A DNA stretch of 64,000 bases. Origin: CAYWEM01 sp964457225. Lineage in GTDB: Bacteria; Acidobacteriota; Aminicenantia; UBA2199. The stretch lies in NCBI GenBank assembly GCA_964457225.1, contig CAYWEM010000008.1:1-64000 (forward strand), given 5' to 3'. The position numbers and the translations under genes are program-made. The notes below the pieces were generated by a model. It worked only from the letters and a program-made list of their open reading frames with translations, had not been told where the DNA came from and searched no databases. Of the stretch, positions 43,434 to 52,633 are shown piece after piece. Position 1 is the first letter of the stretch. The number at the start of each line of letters is the position of its first letter.

Positions 43434-45638
43434 ATGAAAAAGAAGCGGGTCTTTTTCGATCTCGGGCACCCGGCCCACGTACACTACTTCCGGAATGCCA
43501 TGCAGTTGTTGAAGCAGGCCGGGCACCGGGTCGGAGTCAGTGCCAGGGACAAGGACCTGGCCCACGAACTGCTGGGTTCCTACGGCATTTCCTTCGTTTC
43601 CCGGGGCCGGGGCGGCCGGTCTTCTTTTGGAAAACTGCTTTACCTGCCGGCGGGGGTTCTGCGGGTGTACAGGGCGGCCCGGGCCTTCCGCGCCGACCTG
43701 CTGGTCAGCTTCGCTTCGCCCTATGCCGCCTGGGCCGCCCGCCTGCTGGGCGTTCCCCACCTGGCCTTCGACGACACCGAGCATGCCGGGCTGGCCCAGC
43801 GCCTGTATAGGCCCGGCACCGACCTGGTCCTGACTCCTGATTGCTACCGCGGCCCTGATTTCAAAAAGCAGTTGCGCTTTCCCTCCTACATGGAGCTCAG
43901 CTACCTGCACCCGGCCCGCTTCACTCCGGATCCCGGGATCCTGGCCGAACTGGGCCTGCGGCCCGGGGAAAAATTCGTCATCCTGCGTTTCGTCGCCTGG
44001 GAGGCCAGTCATGATGCCGGCTTGAAAGGGTTCTCCGCATCCTGGAAACTCCGGGTGACCAACGAGCTGGCCGGGCGGGCCCGGGTGTTCATCTCATCGG
44101 AAGCCCCCCTGGCTCCGGAACTGGAGCCCTTCCGCTTTCCCCTGCCCCCGGCGGCCATGCACCATGCCCTGGCTTTCGCCGACCTGCTCTTCGGGGAAAG
44201 CGCCACTATGGCCTCGGAAGCGGCGGTGCTGGGCACCCCGGCGGTTTACCTGGACCAGGTGGGCCGCGGTTACACCAGTGAACAGGAGAGCAGGTATGGC
44301 CTGGTGGCCAATTTCAGGCCGGATGCCGCCGGTTGTGCCGCGGCCCTGGAGCGCGGCCTGGAAATGCTGGCCGCCGGCCGGGACAGCTTCAAGATCCGGT
44401 GGGAGCACCTGCTGGCGGAAAAGATCGACCTGACCGGGTTTATGATTGAGCTATTGACAGGTTTCCCGGAGAACCTGGCCGTGCTCAACAGGTTCAGGCA
44501 GGTGACCGCAAGGCATGAGGACGAGAGGAAACCAGTTTTACTGAAAGCTCCGGTTTATTTGAAAAGAAAAGTGCTTGTTTACCTGGGCCACCCGGCGCAT
44601 TATCACCTGTTCAAGAATTCTATCAGAGCCTTGCAGGCCAAAGAACATGAAATTATGGTGCTGATCAAAAAGAAGGATGTACTCGAAGAACTGCTGACCG
44701 ACAGCGGCATCCCTTATCACAACATATTGCCGGAGGGCCGGGGTGACGGCCGCACCGGGCTGGCCTGGGGCATGATTAAAAGGGATCTCAGGTTGTTCGG
44801 GTTCTGCCTGAAGAACAAGCCTGACCTGATGATCGGCACTTCGGCCGAAATCGGCCATGTCGGTTCTCTGCTCGGCATCAGCTCGGTGATAGTCAACGAG
44901 GACGATGCCGCGGCCATCCCCCTGTTCAGCAAAATAGCCTATCCATGGTGTGATGTCGTACTCTCTCCAGATTGCTGTAAAAATGGGAAATGGGAAAAGA
45001 AATCCCGCAAGTATCCCAGCTACCACGAGCTGGCCTATCTACACCCGGATCATTTCAGTCCTAACCGTGAAATTCTCTATGCTTACGGTTTTACGGAAGA
45101 ACCCTTTTTCCTGCTGCGTTTCGCCAGGCTGAACGCCCACCATGACCGGGGGGTGAAGGGAGTAAGCGATGAACTGGCCCGGCGTATCATTGCCGGGCTC
45201 TCTGTTAGGGGCCGGGTGTACATTACTTCTGAAAGAGATTTACTTCCTGAATTCGAGCCTTACCGTCTTAAGCTCCATCCCGGGGATGTTCACCAGGTCA
45301 TGGCCTTCGCCGAATTGTTAATCGGTGACAGCCAGACCATGTCCGCCGAGGCCGGGGTGCTGGGCGTACCTTTCCTGCGCTGTAACGACTTCGTCGGCCG
45401 CCTGGGTTACCTGGCCGAGCTCGAAGATAAGTACCAACTGGGTTACGGAATCAGGCCGGATCAGCCTGAATTGCTGATTCAGCGCCTGGAAGAACTGTTG
45501 GAAATGCCCGACCGGCGACGGGTTTTCCGGGAACGCCGAGCGCGTATGCTCAAGGATAAGATCGATTATGCTGAATACCTGACGGAATTCATTGAAAATT
45601 ATTCACCTGGCTTATCTAAGAAAACGGAGAAAGTGTAA
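43434..45638 (+). CDS. Double DUF354 protein (two GT-B-like halves in one chain)
   Basis: 734 residues. Usual DUF354 proteins have about 350. Two complete units are seen: residues 1-365 start VFFDLGHPAHVHYFRNA, and about 382-734 start VLVYLGHPAHYHLFKNSI. Each then repeats a D..LTPDC/D..LSPDC block, PSYMELSYLHP/PSYHELAYLHP, and GESATMASEAAVLG/GDSQTMSAEAGVLG. The open frame is unbroken across the joint. The halves differ in G+C (43681-43740 has 45 of 60; 44641-44700 has 24 of 60). DUF354 resembles sugar-nucleotide-binding GT-B enzymes. ATG 43434 or GTG 43428. Confidence 0.9.
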   Translation: MKKKRVFFDLGHPAHVHYFRNAMQLLKQAGHRVGVSARDKDLAHELLGSYGISFVSRGRGGRSSFGKLLYLPAGVLRVYRAARAFRADLLVSFASPYAAWAARLLGVPHLAFDDTEHAGLAQRLYRPGTDLVLTPDCYRGPDFKKQLRFPSYMELSYLHPARFTPDPGILAELGLRPGEKFVILRFVAWEASHDAGLKGFSASWKLRVTNELAGRARVFISSEAPLAPELEPFRFPLPPAAMHHALAFADLLFGESATMASEAAVLGTPAVYLDQVGRGYTSEQESRYGLVANFRPDAAGCAAALERGLEMLAAGRDSFKIRWEHLLAEKIDLTGFMIELLTGFPENLAVLNRFRQVTARHEDERKPVLLKAPVYLKRKVLVYLGHPAHYHLFKNSIRALQAKEHEIMVLIKKKDVLEELLTDSGIPYHNILPEGRGDGRTGLAWGMIKRDLRLFGFCLKNKPDLMIGTSAEIGHVGSLLGISSVIVNEDDAAAIPLFSKIAYPWCDVVLSPDCCKNGKWEKKSRKYPSYHELAYLHPDHFSPNREILYAYGFTEEPFFLLRFARLNAHHDRGVKGVSDELARRIIAGLSVRGRVYITSERDLLPEFEPYRLKLHPGDVHQVMAFAELLIGDSQTMSAEAGVLGVPFLRCNDFVGRLGYLAELEDKYQLGYGIRPDQPELLIQRLEELLEMPDRRRVFRERRARMLKDKIDYAEYLTEFIENYSPGLSKKTEKV

Positions 45639-46805
45639 ATGTCGCTGAAAGTATTATCCGTTGTCGGGGCCCGGCCCAACTTTGTCAAGATCGCACCTTT
45701 CATCCGGGAAGTCGAGAAATACAAGCGGGCAAACGGCGACTCGGAGTTGGAGCACCTGTTGGTGCATACCGGCCAGCATTACGATGACAATATGTCCGCC
45801 GTCTTTTTCCAGGAATTGGGCATTCCCCGGCCGGACATCGACTTGGGCATAGGCTCAGGCAGTCAGGCCGAGCAGGTCGGCCGCACCATGATTGCTTTTG
45901 AAAAAGTGCTGCTTTTGGAAAAACCTGATTGGGTGGTGGTGGTCGGTGATGTCAACGCCACTCTGGCCTGTTCATTGACTGCCTGTAAACTGGGGATCAA
46001 GGTGTGCCATATCGAAGCCGGCCTGCGTTCCGGAGACCTGACCATGCCTGAAGAGATAAATCGACTGGTTACCGATCGGCTGGCTGACCTTTTATTGACT
46101 CCAGATGCCGGTTCCGGCGAAAACCTGTTGCGGGAAGGGGTGAATCCCGAGCGGATTATGCTGGTCGGCAACATCATGATCGACACCCTGGAGGCGAACC
46201 TGGAAAAAGCAGGAAGCCTGGAGATCGGCGAAGTGATCGCCCGCAATCTGAAAGCGGGCCAAGCTCAGCCGAGGAAGCAGTTTGATCGGGATTTCATTTT
46301 GCTGACCCTGCACCGGCCGTCCAACGTGGATTTCCAAAATCTACTTGAACCCCTGCTGGACTTCCTGTTCCGGGAAGCCGCCCGGGAAGAAATCATACTC
46401 TGGCCCCTGCATCCGCGCTGTGCCGGAAAACTGGCTGAATACGGCCTGCTGGAAAAAGCGAAGGCTCATCCCGGTATTGTGCTCCTGGAACCACTGACCT
46501 ATCTGGAAATGCTGCGGCTCAACCTGGGAGCCCGGGTTGTACTGACCGACAGCGGTGGCCTGCAAGAGGAGTGTACTGTGCTGGGCACGCCCTGCCTGAC
46601 CCTGCGATTTAACACCGAGCGGCCGCTGACCCTGGTTGAAAACGGCGGTACCTGCAGGCTGACCGGAAACGATCCCCAACTGGTCAGGCCGTCCCTGGCC
46701 GCGGCGCTAAAAGAAAAACGCCGGCCTTTCCGGCCGCCGCTCTGGGATGGGCATACTGCATTGCGCTGTCTGCAGGCTGTTTTGTGTTTTACTCCTCCGG
46801 GTTAA
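45639..46805 (+). CDS. wecB: UDP-GlcNAc 2-epimerase (non-hydrolysing)
   Basis: 388 residues. SVVGARPNFVKIAPFI, VHTGQHYDDNMSAVFF, HIEAGLRSGDLTMPEEINR, LTLHRPSNVD and LTDSGGLQEE are the family's full set. The product may be UDP-ManNAc, or UDP-ManNAc3NAcA if it is the WbpI-type partner of WbpBDE at 7560-10314. Sequence cannot separate the two. It ends the plus-strand EPS genes, 24 bases from a convergent stop. Confidence 0.92.
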   Translation: MSLKVLSVVGARPNFVKIAPFIREVEKYKRANGDSELEHLLVHTGQHYDDNMSAVFFQELGIPRPDIDLGIGSGSQAEQVGRTMIAFEKVLLLEKPDWVVVVGDVNATLACSLTACKLGIKVCHIEAGLRSGDLTMPEEINRLVTDRLADLLLTPDAGSGENLLREGVNPERIMLVGNIMIDTLEANLEKAGSLEIGEVIARNLKAGQAQPRKQFDRDFILLTLHRPSNVDFQNLLEPLLDFLFREAAREEIILWPLHPRCAGKLAEYGLLEKAKAHPGIVLLEPLTYLEMLRLNLGARVVLTDSGGLQEECTVLGTPCLTLRFNTERPLTLVENGGTCRLTGNDPQLVRPSLAAALKEKRRPFRPPLWDGHTALRCLQAVLCFTPPG

Positions 46806-46828
46806 GCTCCAAAAAAAAGCGGTAGAGA

Positions 46829-48412
46829 TCAGTCTATCTGCAGATCCACCCACTGGCGGCGCGGGCGGATCGTACGGCCGGCCTGGTCCCGCCGGACCCG
46901 AACCGATTCCCTTTGCCTGGGCAGGAGAACCATGGCCGCCAGCCGGCCCCGGTGATAAAGCGGCCGGGCCAGCCATAAATCCTGGTCCTCGGTGTGGTTC
47001 ATCAGGAAGAGCTTGGCGGAACGATGCCAGGAATTCGGCCGGGCCAGGTAGAAATCAAAGGCGATGCGCCTGATGTCCTTCCGCTCGAACTGTTTTTTCA
47101 GATTTTGCCTGACCTGCGATTCATCTTCCAGACTGATTCTTCTCAGGGGATCGGCGGCGGTCGGACCCTGCCGGAAGTACTGGTAAGTGTCCGCGTGAGT
47201 CAGCAGGATGCTGCGATGATCGCCTTCCGGCCGTTGGTTGAAGTAGCGGGCCAGGGCGTAGGCGCCCCGGTTGGGAATGCTTTCCGCTTCCAGCCGGGCG
47301 GCGCGGTGCGCCCCGCTGAACCCGAAGCCGATCAACAGGGCCAGGGCCGTGACCAGGGCCCGTTGTGACCGACCGCCCCGGCGTAACAGCTCCAAGAGGT
47401 ACTGCAGGCCCCAGAAGACGCCGACCATGATCAGCACCAGGCCCGGCAGCAGGCGGCGGCTGTGGATTTCTCCCGGCAGGCTGTCGGGCAGGTAGCCCTT
47501 GAACAGGAAAAAAGCGGCCAGGAAATAAGCGCAGGCGCCGGCCAGGAAGCGGTTGCGGCGGTGGACCGCGATAAGTCCGGCCGCCAGGACGACGGCCGTT
47601 CCGGCCAAAAGGACCACCTGCAGGACCGGGGGAGCGCCGGGGGCGAAGGAGAAAAAGTTGCCGTACAGAATTTCAACCAGCCGGCCCGGGTGGAGGACGA
47701 AGTTCAGGATGATTCCCGGTTCACCGACTAATTCAAGGGTTTTGCGGGAAAAAGCCCTGGTCAGCAGCAGGTAGGCCGGCAGACAGGCCAGGCTGAAACC
47801 CAGCATCATGACCCGCCTCAGCCAGGTGCGACGAATCCCTTTCAGCAGGAGAAAAACGGTCGGCGGCAGCAGCAGTAGTCCCTCGAAGCGGGTGGCCGCG
47901 GCCAGCAGGGCCCAAATAACGGTGTTTCGAGCGCGGCCCTCGGCCGTGGCCGCCAGCCAGCCCAGGAAAAAAGCCAGGAAGAGGACATCGGTCAGGGGCA
48001 GGGCGAACTGGGCCAGGAAGATGGGGGACAGGCAGACAGCCCAGGGCAGGAGGCCGGCCGCGGGCTCAGCTCCGATCCGGGCCAGGCTCCGCAAGCGGAA
48101 TGCGCAGGCCAGGCCGGCGGCCAGGCTGATTACCCGTCCCAGCCAGAGAAGGAAGGCGGTCCCGGCGCCGAGCAGGTTCCCGGTTTTTTCTCCCAGGGCC
48201 AGCAACAGGGGATAAAGCGGGGGCACCATCAGGTCGGAGAAATCAAGGGCCAGCATTTTGCGGCCCTGCAGGATGTAGGTGTAAAAATCCGGCGGCCCCA
48301 GGGTTTCCACCAGGGAATAAGAGATCCAGAGTCCGAGCAGAAAAAGCGACAGCAATGCCGCCTGTGCTGTCCTGCTTTCCCGGCTGTGCCTGGCCAAGTT
48401 AAAAAATGACAC
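46829..48412 (-). CDS. GT39-like multi-spanning glycosyltransferase (paralogue of 11832-13397)
   Basis: About 527 residues with many membrane helices. LGPPDFYTYILQGRKMLALD and PPLYPLLLAL after helix one, FALPLTDVLFLAFFLGWLA in the middle, and DLWLARPLYHRGRLAAM at the C-terminus match the 11.8 kb paralogue. I chose GTG 48412, after GGAAAGG, over an upstream ATG 48601 whose extra 63 residues look non-coding and would cross the divergent promoter. Confidence 0.75.
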   Translation of the reverse strand: MSFFNLARHSRESRTAQAALLSLFLLGLWISYSLVETLGPPDFYTYILQGRKMLALDFSDLMVPPLYPLLLALGEKTGNLLGAGTAFLLWLGRVISLAAGLACAFRLRSLARIGAEPAAGLLPWAVCLSPIFLAQFALPLTDVLFLAFFLGWLAATAEGRARNTVIWALLAAATRFEGLLLLPPTVFLLLKGIRRTWLRRVMMLGFSLACLPAYLLLTRAFSRKTLELVGEPGIILNFVLHPGRLVEILYGNFFSFAPGAPPVLQVVLLAGTAVVLAAGLIAVHRRNRFLAGACAYFLAAFFLFKGYLPDSLPGEIHSRRLLPGLVLIMVGVFWGLQYLLELLRRGGRSQRALVTALALLIGFGFSGAHRAARLEAESIPNRGAYALARYFNQRPEGDHRSILLTHADTYQYFRQGPTAADPLRRISLEDESQVRQNLKKQFERKDIRRIAFDFYLARPNSWHRSAKLFLMNHTEDQDLWLARPLYHRGRLAAMVLLPRQRESVRVRRDQAGRTIRPRRQWVDLQID

Positions 48413-48490
48413 TTTCTTTTCCTTTCCCGGAGACGGGCTCTTTAAATCTGCCTGGGAGCAACTCGATTCCCGGCCGGCGGAACCGGCTTT

Positions 48491-48499
48491 ATTATAACA
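48491..48499 (-). promoter_or_regulatory. Extended -10 element for the 46829-48412 gene
   Basis: Minus strand TGTTATAAT about 80 bases upstream of the GTG; no -35 box is evident. It diverges from the promoter at 48530-48558. The same TGTTATAAT string occurs in each unit of the 1-351 array. Confidence 0.4.
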
Positions 48500-48529
48500 A
48501 AAAAACAGGCCGCCCGGATTGATTTTTAT

Positions 48530-48558
48530 TTGACTGCCGGGTCGGGCTGGCTTATAAT
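48530..48558 (+). promoter_or_regulatory. Strong promoter for the initiating sugar transferase
   Basis: TTGACT (48530-48535), 17 bases, TATAAT (48553-48558), about 90 bases before the ATG at 48647. A GGAGG lies 11 bases upstream of that ATG. Confidence 0.75.
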
Positions 48559-48646
48559 CAGCCCGGGGACGGACGGCTGGAATAAAGAATCTTTGCATCA
48601 TGGGGCTTTAAATCCGCTCAGCCGCCCGCCGGAGGTTTCGGCAGTC

Positions 48647-50566
48647 ATGAAAAGGGCTTACCTGGTTGTCTTGCACCTGCTGGTATACTTCACGGCCTTC
48701 ATGCTGGCCGCCCTGGCGCGCCGCGCCACCCTGGACCTGCCCCCGCGCGACTGGCTGCTGCTGGCGGTTTTCCTGCCCGGCGCCATGCTGACAGCCCTGC
48801 TGGCCGGCAAGTTCCGCCCGGCGGAAAGAATCGATTTCCGCTCTCATCTCAATTCCTTCATCTTGCTGGCCGGAATCCTGGCCGGCCTGGTTTTTTTACT
48901 GCGGGATTTTTATCCTTCGCGAAAAATCATCTTCTTCGCCCTGACCCTGGCGTTCTTCTTTGATTCCAGCCTGCGTATCCTGCGCCGGGCCAAAACGGAG
49001 AAATTGTACTTCCAGCCGATCCCGGATTTTTCCCCGGCCGTGTTCCTGCTCTTCTTCCTGCCCCTGGTGCTGGTTCTGATCCTGGCCGGCTGGGATCAGA
49101 AGCTGTCGTCGTCCTCCCTGTGGCTGCCGGGCGGCGCCCTGCTTTGCTGGCTGATCAGCGGCTGGCACGTTCGACGTTTTCAGCCGATCAGGGCCGGCGA
49201 CCGTTTCTGGCATACCGCCTGGAGGCATCTCAAGGCCGACCTGCTCTTCCTGGCCCTGCTTTCCTTCTTCATCTACATGGTCCGCCCCGCCGTTCCCTAC
49301 GTGGCGTCCTTACTGCCGGCCGGGCTGGTTTACGTCCTGCTGGCCCAGTTGCTGTTACTTGTCGTTTTCCTGCCCCGCCTGCCACGCCGGGCCGAGGAAA
49401 TCCGCGACAGCCTGCTCAATGCCAGCTATGCCCTGGACCATGAACTTATCACAGTTTTCGGGGAACCGGCCGCACCCCGGCCCGCGCCCCCGGCTGAAGC
49501 CACCGGTACGGCCGGCGGAGATGCGCCGTTTCGGCCGTTGTTCATCGAATACCCCGGACTCCGGGAATACCTGGAAAAGACCCTGGAGCTGAAGACTTTC
49601 AAAACCGCCTGCCTGGCTGTCCAGCGCACCGCCGATCCCTACAACGTCGAGATCCTGCCCGAGGAGTGGCTGCAGCTCTACCTCAATCTCAAGCCGCTCA
49701 ATGACCAGCGGCGTATCGACCGCTACCTGGAGATGGTCAACCGGCGGCTCCTGCCCGGCGGGTATTTCGTCGGGGTCTTCGAGCCGCTCAGCCTGCGCCT
49801 GCAAGGTTTCCTGGCCGCTTATCCCTTTTACCTGGCGCGCCTGTTCTACTTCTTCGACTTTCTCTGGCACCGGGCCTGCCCCAAGCTGCCGTTTTTCCAG
49901 AGCGTTTACTTCGCCCTGGGCCGGGGCCGCGGCCGGGTCATTTCCCTGGCCGAGTGCCTGGGTCGGCTTCACCGGGCCGGCTTTGAACTGGTCAGCCTGC
50001 GGCGCCGGGGCCGGCAGATATGGTTTACCGCCCGCCGCTCCGGTCCGCCGGAAATGAACGATCAGCCTTCCTACGGACCGCTGATCCGCCTGAACCGCCT
50101 GGGCCGGGACGGCCGCGAGATCAGGGTCTTCAAACTGCGCACCATGTACCCCTATTCCGAGTACATCCAGGACCTGGTCTGCCGCACCCTGGGCACCGAG
50201 GCCGGCGGCAAGTTCAGCAATGATTTCCGGGTCACTTCCTGGGGCCGGTTCCTGCGCCGTTTCTGGCTGGATGAACTGCCGATGGTCCTCAACCTGCTGA
50301 AAGGTGAATTGAAACTGGTCGGAGTCAGGCCGCTCAGCCGCCATTACTTCAGTCTCTACCCGGAAGAGGCTCAAAAGCGGCGCCTGGGCCACAAGCCGGG
50401 TCTGATTCCGCCTTTTTACGCCGACCTGCCCTGCACCCTGGAAGAAATCGTGCTTTCGGAAATGAAATACCTGGACGCCTGGGAAAAAAACCCCCGGCGC
50501 ACTGATCTGAAGTACTTTTTCAAGGCCCTGGGCAACATCATCCTGCGCGGCGCCCGCAGTAACTGA
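48647..50566 (+). CDS. Polyprenyl-phosphate sugar-phosphate transferase with unusual central domain
   Basis: 639 residues. Several N-terminal hydrophobic helices (about 4-230) are followed by a soluble stretch (about 270-490), then a C-terminal bacterial sugar transferase domain: RVFKLRTMYPYSEY, GRFLRRFWLDELPMVLNLL and KLVGVRPLS. It would load the first sugar-phosphate on undecaprenyl phosphate. The stretch LLPGGYFVGVFEPLSLRLQG and LAECLGRLHRAGFELVS in the middle resembles part of a methyltransferase fold rather than the CoA-binding-like domain of WbaP/WcaJ; identity uncertain. Its own promoter precedes it. Confidence 0.85.
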   Translation: MKRAYLVVLHLLVYFTAFMLAALARRATLDLPPRDWLLLAVFLPGAMLTALLAGKFRPAERIDFRSHLNSFILLAGILAGLVFLLRDFYPSRKIIFFALTLAFFFDSSLRILRRAKTEKLYFQPIPDFSPAVFLLFFLPLVLVLILAGWDQKLSSSSLWLPGGALLCWLISGWHVRRFQPIRAGDRFWHTAWRHLKADLLFLALLSFFIYMVRPAVPYVASLLPAGLVYVLLAQLLLLVVFLPRLPRRAEEIRDSLLNASYALDHELITVFGEPAAPRPAPPAEATGTAGGDAPFRPLFIEYPGLREYLEKTLELKTFKTACLAVQRTADPYNVEILPEEWLQLYLNLKPLNDQRRIDRYLEMVNRRLLPGGYFVGVFEPLSLRLQGFLAAYPFYLARLFYFFDFLWHRACPKLPFFQSVYFALGRGRGRVISLAECLGRLHRAGFELVSLRRRGRQIWFTARRSGPPEMNDQPSYGPLIRLNRLGRDGREIRVFKLRTMYPYSEYIQDLVCRTLGTEAGGKFSNDFRVTSWGRFLRRFWLDELPMVLNLLKGELKLVGVRPLSRHYFSLYPEEAQKRRLGHKPGLIPPFYADLPCTLEEIVLSEMKYLDAWEKNPRRTDLKYFFKALGNIILRGARSN

Positions 50567-50570
50567 AAGC

Positions 50571-50585
50571 CGGAAAAACGTTCCG
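50571..50585. terminator. Weak hairpin between convergent genes
   Basis: CGGAA (50571-50575) and TTCCG (50581-50585) flank a 5-base loop, between the stop of the sugar transferase and the stop of the minus-strand nucleotidyltransferase. Short and only weakly T-tailed. Confidence 0.3.
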
Positions 50586-51791
50586 TTATTCTCTGGTCAG
50601 CAGCCAGGTCAGCAGGTCGGAGCTGCCCCTCTTTTTGCGACCCATGAAAAATCGCAATCCAGGCAGGTTTCTCTTCAGCAGGCTCCAGAAATAACGGGGA
50701 TAACAGAGAAAAATCCGCGCTGAAGAGGCATTGACCGGGTAGAGGGTGGCCAGCCTGCTGCGCGGCGGGAAGACCCGGCTCAGCAGCAGTTTGACCTGTT
50801 TCCGCCCCCTGCGTCCGAAAAAATGCACCAGGTTGCGCTGCAGGTTTTGATCTCCGGAATTCAGTAGGACGGCCCGGCGGGCATCGGCCAGGATTTCCCG
50901 GCTCAAGCCGGCCGGCCTGAGCCAGGCGGCGGTGACAGCCGGCAAGGGTACTCCGAGGAGGTCATGAGCCAGGAAAACCGGGGTTTGCAGGGCCCGTTCC
51001 AGCTTGTGCTCAGCGGCCATGGTCCTGATCCGGGGCCAGGACAAATCCAGGCGGGTCATGACTTCCGCCAGGTCGCAGAGGCTGCGCAGGCCCTGGTTGA
51101 AACCGTGCTTGGATGCGTGCAGGGCCAGGTGCAGCAGCAGGTGCTCCGGGGCCAGGCTCAGGCATTCAGTCCCGGAAATTTCCGTATTGACGGCTTGTTC
51201 CCAAAAAATATCCCTTGGAACAGCCAGGGGATGATCAGGCCTGACCAGTTCCCAGTGAATTTCAAAAGCCGCTTTGCTGTTTTCTTCCAGGTAGTGGAAT
51301 TCATTGGTCTGTGAACTGGTTTCCAGGCTGAATTCCTGCCGCCGGAAACCGCAGGCGGCCATGACCGCATCGCTTTTTTCCAGGTCTTCCGGTCTGATCA
51401 GCAGGTCGACATCGATCATCAGGCGCCGGCCAATATTCGGGTAAACCTTCTGGGCCAGGTAGGCCCCCTTGAGAACTATGACCGGAACCCCGGTTTTTTT
51501 CAGGCCGGCCAGTACCCGGCCGAGCAGCTGGAAACGCAGGAAGTTGGCGAAGTGATTGGCCCGCCAGGCTGACTTGAGGACTTTCTCCGATTCGGCCGGA
51601 ATCTTCACCAGCGGGTGATTATCCTGCAATTTGTGGTGGAGAAATCCCTGCAGGCCGTGCCTGCCGGCTTCAAGCGTCAACTCCCGCCATTGTTCCGGAC
51701 TCCATCCCGCCGGGTTGCAGTCGGAAAAGCCGCCGGGTCTTGTCCGGTCGTACTGCAAAAGGCACAACAGGTGTTTTTGCCGTTCGTTCAT
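50586..51791 (-). CDS. PF14907-type nucleotidyltransferase
   Basis: 401 residues of the uncharacterised nucleotidyltransferase family that accompanies RiPP, HprK-like and polysaccharide loci. The signature VIVLKGAYLAQKVYPNIG then RRLMIDVDLLI is intact, with Asp127 and Asp129 as the expected metal ligands. ATG 51791 overlaps the upstream stop (ATGA); an apparent 64-residue extension lies in the previous gene. It is the last gene of the minus-strand run. In lasso-type loci such proteins are thought to act with a kinase on the peptide; substrate here is unknown. Confidence 0.85.
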   Translation of the reverse strand: MNERQKHLLCLLQYDRTRPGGFSDCNPAGWSPEQWRELTLEAGRHGLQGFLHHKLQDNHPLVKIPAESEKVLKSAWRANHFANFLRFQLLGRVLAGLKKTGVPVIVLKGAYLAQKVYPNIGRRLMIDVDLLIRPEDLEKSDAVMAACGFRRQEFSLETSSQTNEFHYLEENSKAAFEIHWELVRPDHPLAVPRDIFWEQAVNTEISGTECLSLAPEHLLLHLALHASKHGFNQGLRSLCDLAEVMTRLDLSWPRIRTMAAEHKLERALQTPVFLAHDLLGVPLPAVTAAWLRPAGLSREILADARRAVLLNSGDQNLQRNLVHFFGRRGRKQVKLLLSRVFPPRSRLATLYPVNASSARIFLCYPRYFWSLLKRNLPGLRFFMGRKKRGSSDLLTWLLTRE

Positions 51792-52630
51792 GGATTCTGT
51801 ACAGCGGCCTGAAACTCGGGGCTTATTCGGGCCAGGGCGGCCAATACCGGCCGGCAGGCCTTCTCCCGTTGCAGCCGGGCCCGGTCGATGGCGGCCTTTC
51901 CGGCCCGCATGATCAGGGCGCAGTCCACCAGTTTCTGAAGACGAGAATAGCTTCTTTGCCAGGGATCCGGACGGCAGAGCCAAATGATCTGTTCACCGGG
52001 TTTCAAGGCCAGAATGTGCTCCCGGCGGTTGTCAGGCAATTCCGTCGCATCGCGGTTGATCTGCTTGATGCCCAGGGCGGAATAAGGCCTGATCAGCAGG
52101 CTCAGGCCCTGCGCATCGGCCAGGCGCCAGGCCCGGCGTACCAGGTTGCGCATTGCGGCCAGCCGCAGCGGCAGGCGGGAGTTGATTTGCCAGCCGAGGG
52201 CCGCGGCCAGTTCAATCAGTCTTTGGATGTGATCGCTATCGGCCAGGATGGTCTGGCGGTAGAGGGGGCGGCAGGCAGGCAGCGGGTAATAACGGCAAGC
52301 CAGGGCCCGGCCGTCGGGCAGGATTACTTCCAGCCCGGCCGCGTCTATCTTATCCTGTAATTCATCAATTCTTTTCAGGTGTTTTTCATTGCTCAGCCAA
52401 CTGTGACGCAGGATACCCCGCAGGCGGCCGGCTTCCGGGATGACCTCGCCTGCTTCGGCGCCGCTCAGGTTGCGGCTGACCAGGGGCAGTAGGGTGTAAC
52501 TGCCTGGATCCATCGGGTTTTGCCGCCAGTTGCCCGCCGCCAGCCAGCTCCGCCAGGCGGGCAGGGCCTGCGGGGCAGGCAAAAGGGCGGCCCGCAGAAC
52601 TAATTCTTCGGCTTCACTGAGAACAATCAT
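51788..52630 (-). CDS. Degenerate PF14907-like nucleotidyltransferase
   Basis: 280 residues, shorter than its neighbour. LEVILPDGRALACRYYPLPA then RPLYRQTILADSDHI aligns with LKGAYLAQKVYP..RRLMIDVDLLI of the next gene, but the Asp-x-Asp becomes Arg125-Gln-Thr127 and the LKG becomes LPDG. The rest (N-terminal helices, W-R-LADAQGLSLLIRPY) is diverged. I infer loss of catalysis with retained fold, perhaps as a regulatory or substrate partner. Four bases separate it from the ABC transporter stop. Confidence 0.65.
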   Translation of the reverse strand: MIVLSEAEELVLRAALLPAPQALPAWRSWLAAGNWRQNPMDPGSYTLLPLVSRNLSGAEAGEVIPEAGRLRGILRHSWLSNEKHLKRIDELQDKIDAAGLEVILPDGRALACRYYPLPACRPLYRQTILADSDHIQRLIELAAALGWQINSRLPLRLAAMRNLVRRAWRLADAQGLSLLIRPYSALGIKQINRDATELPDNRREHILALKPGEQIIWLCRPDPWQRSYSRLQKLVDCALIMRAGKAAIDRARLQREKACRPVLAALARISPEFQAAVQNP

Positions 52631-52633
52631 CTT

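Noticed and set aside
51792..51983. N-terminal extension of the nucleotidyltransferase ending at 50586
   Set aside because: The extra 64 residues are a different frame of the preceding gene; the ATGA overlap marks the start at 51791.
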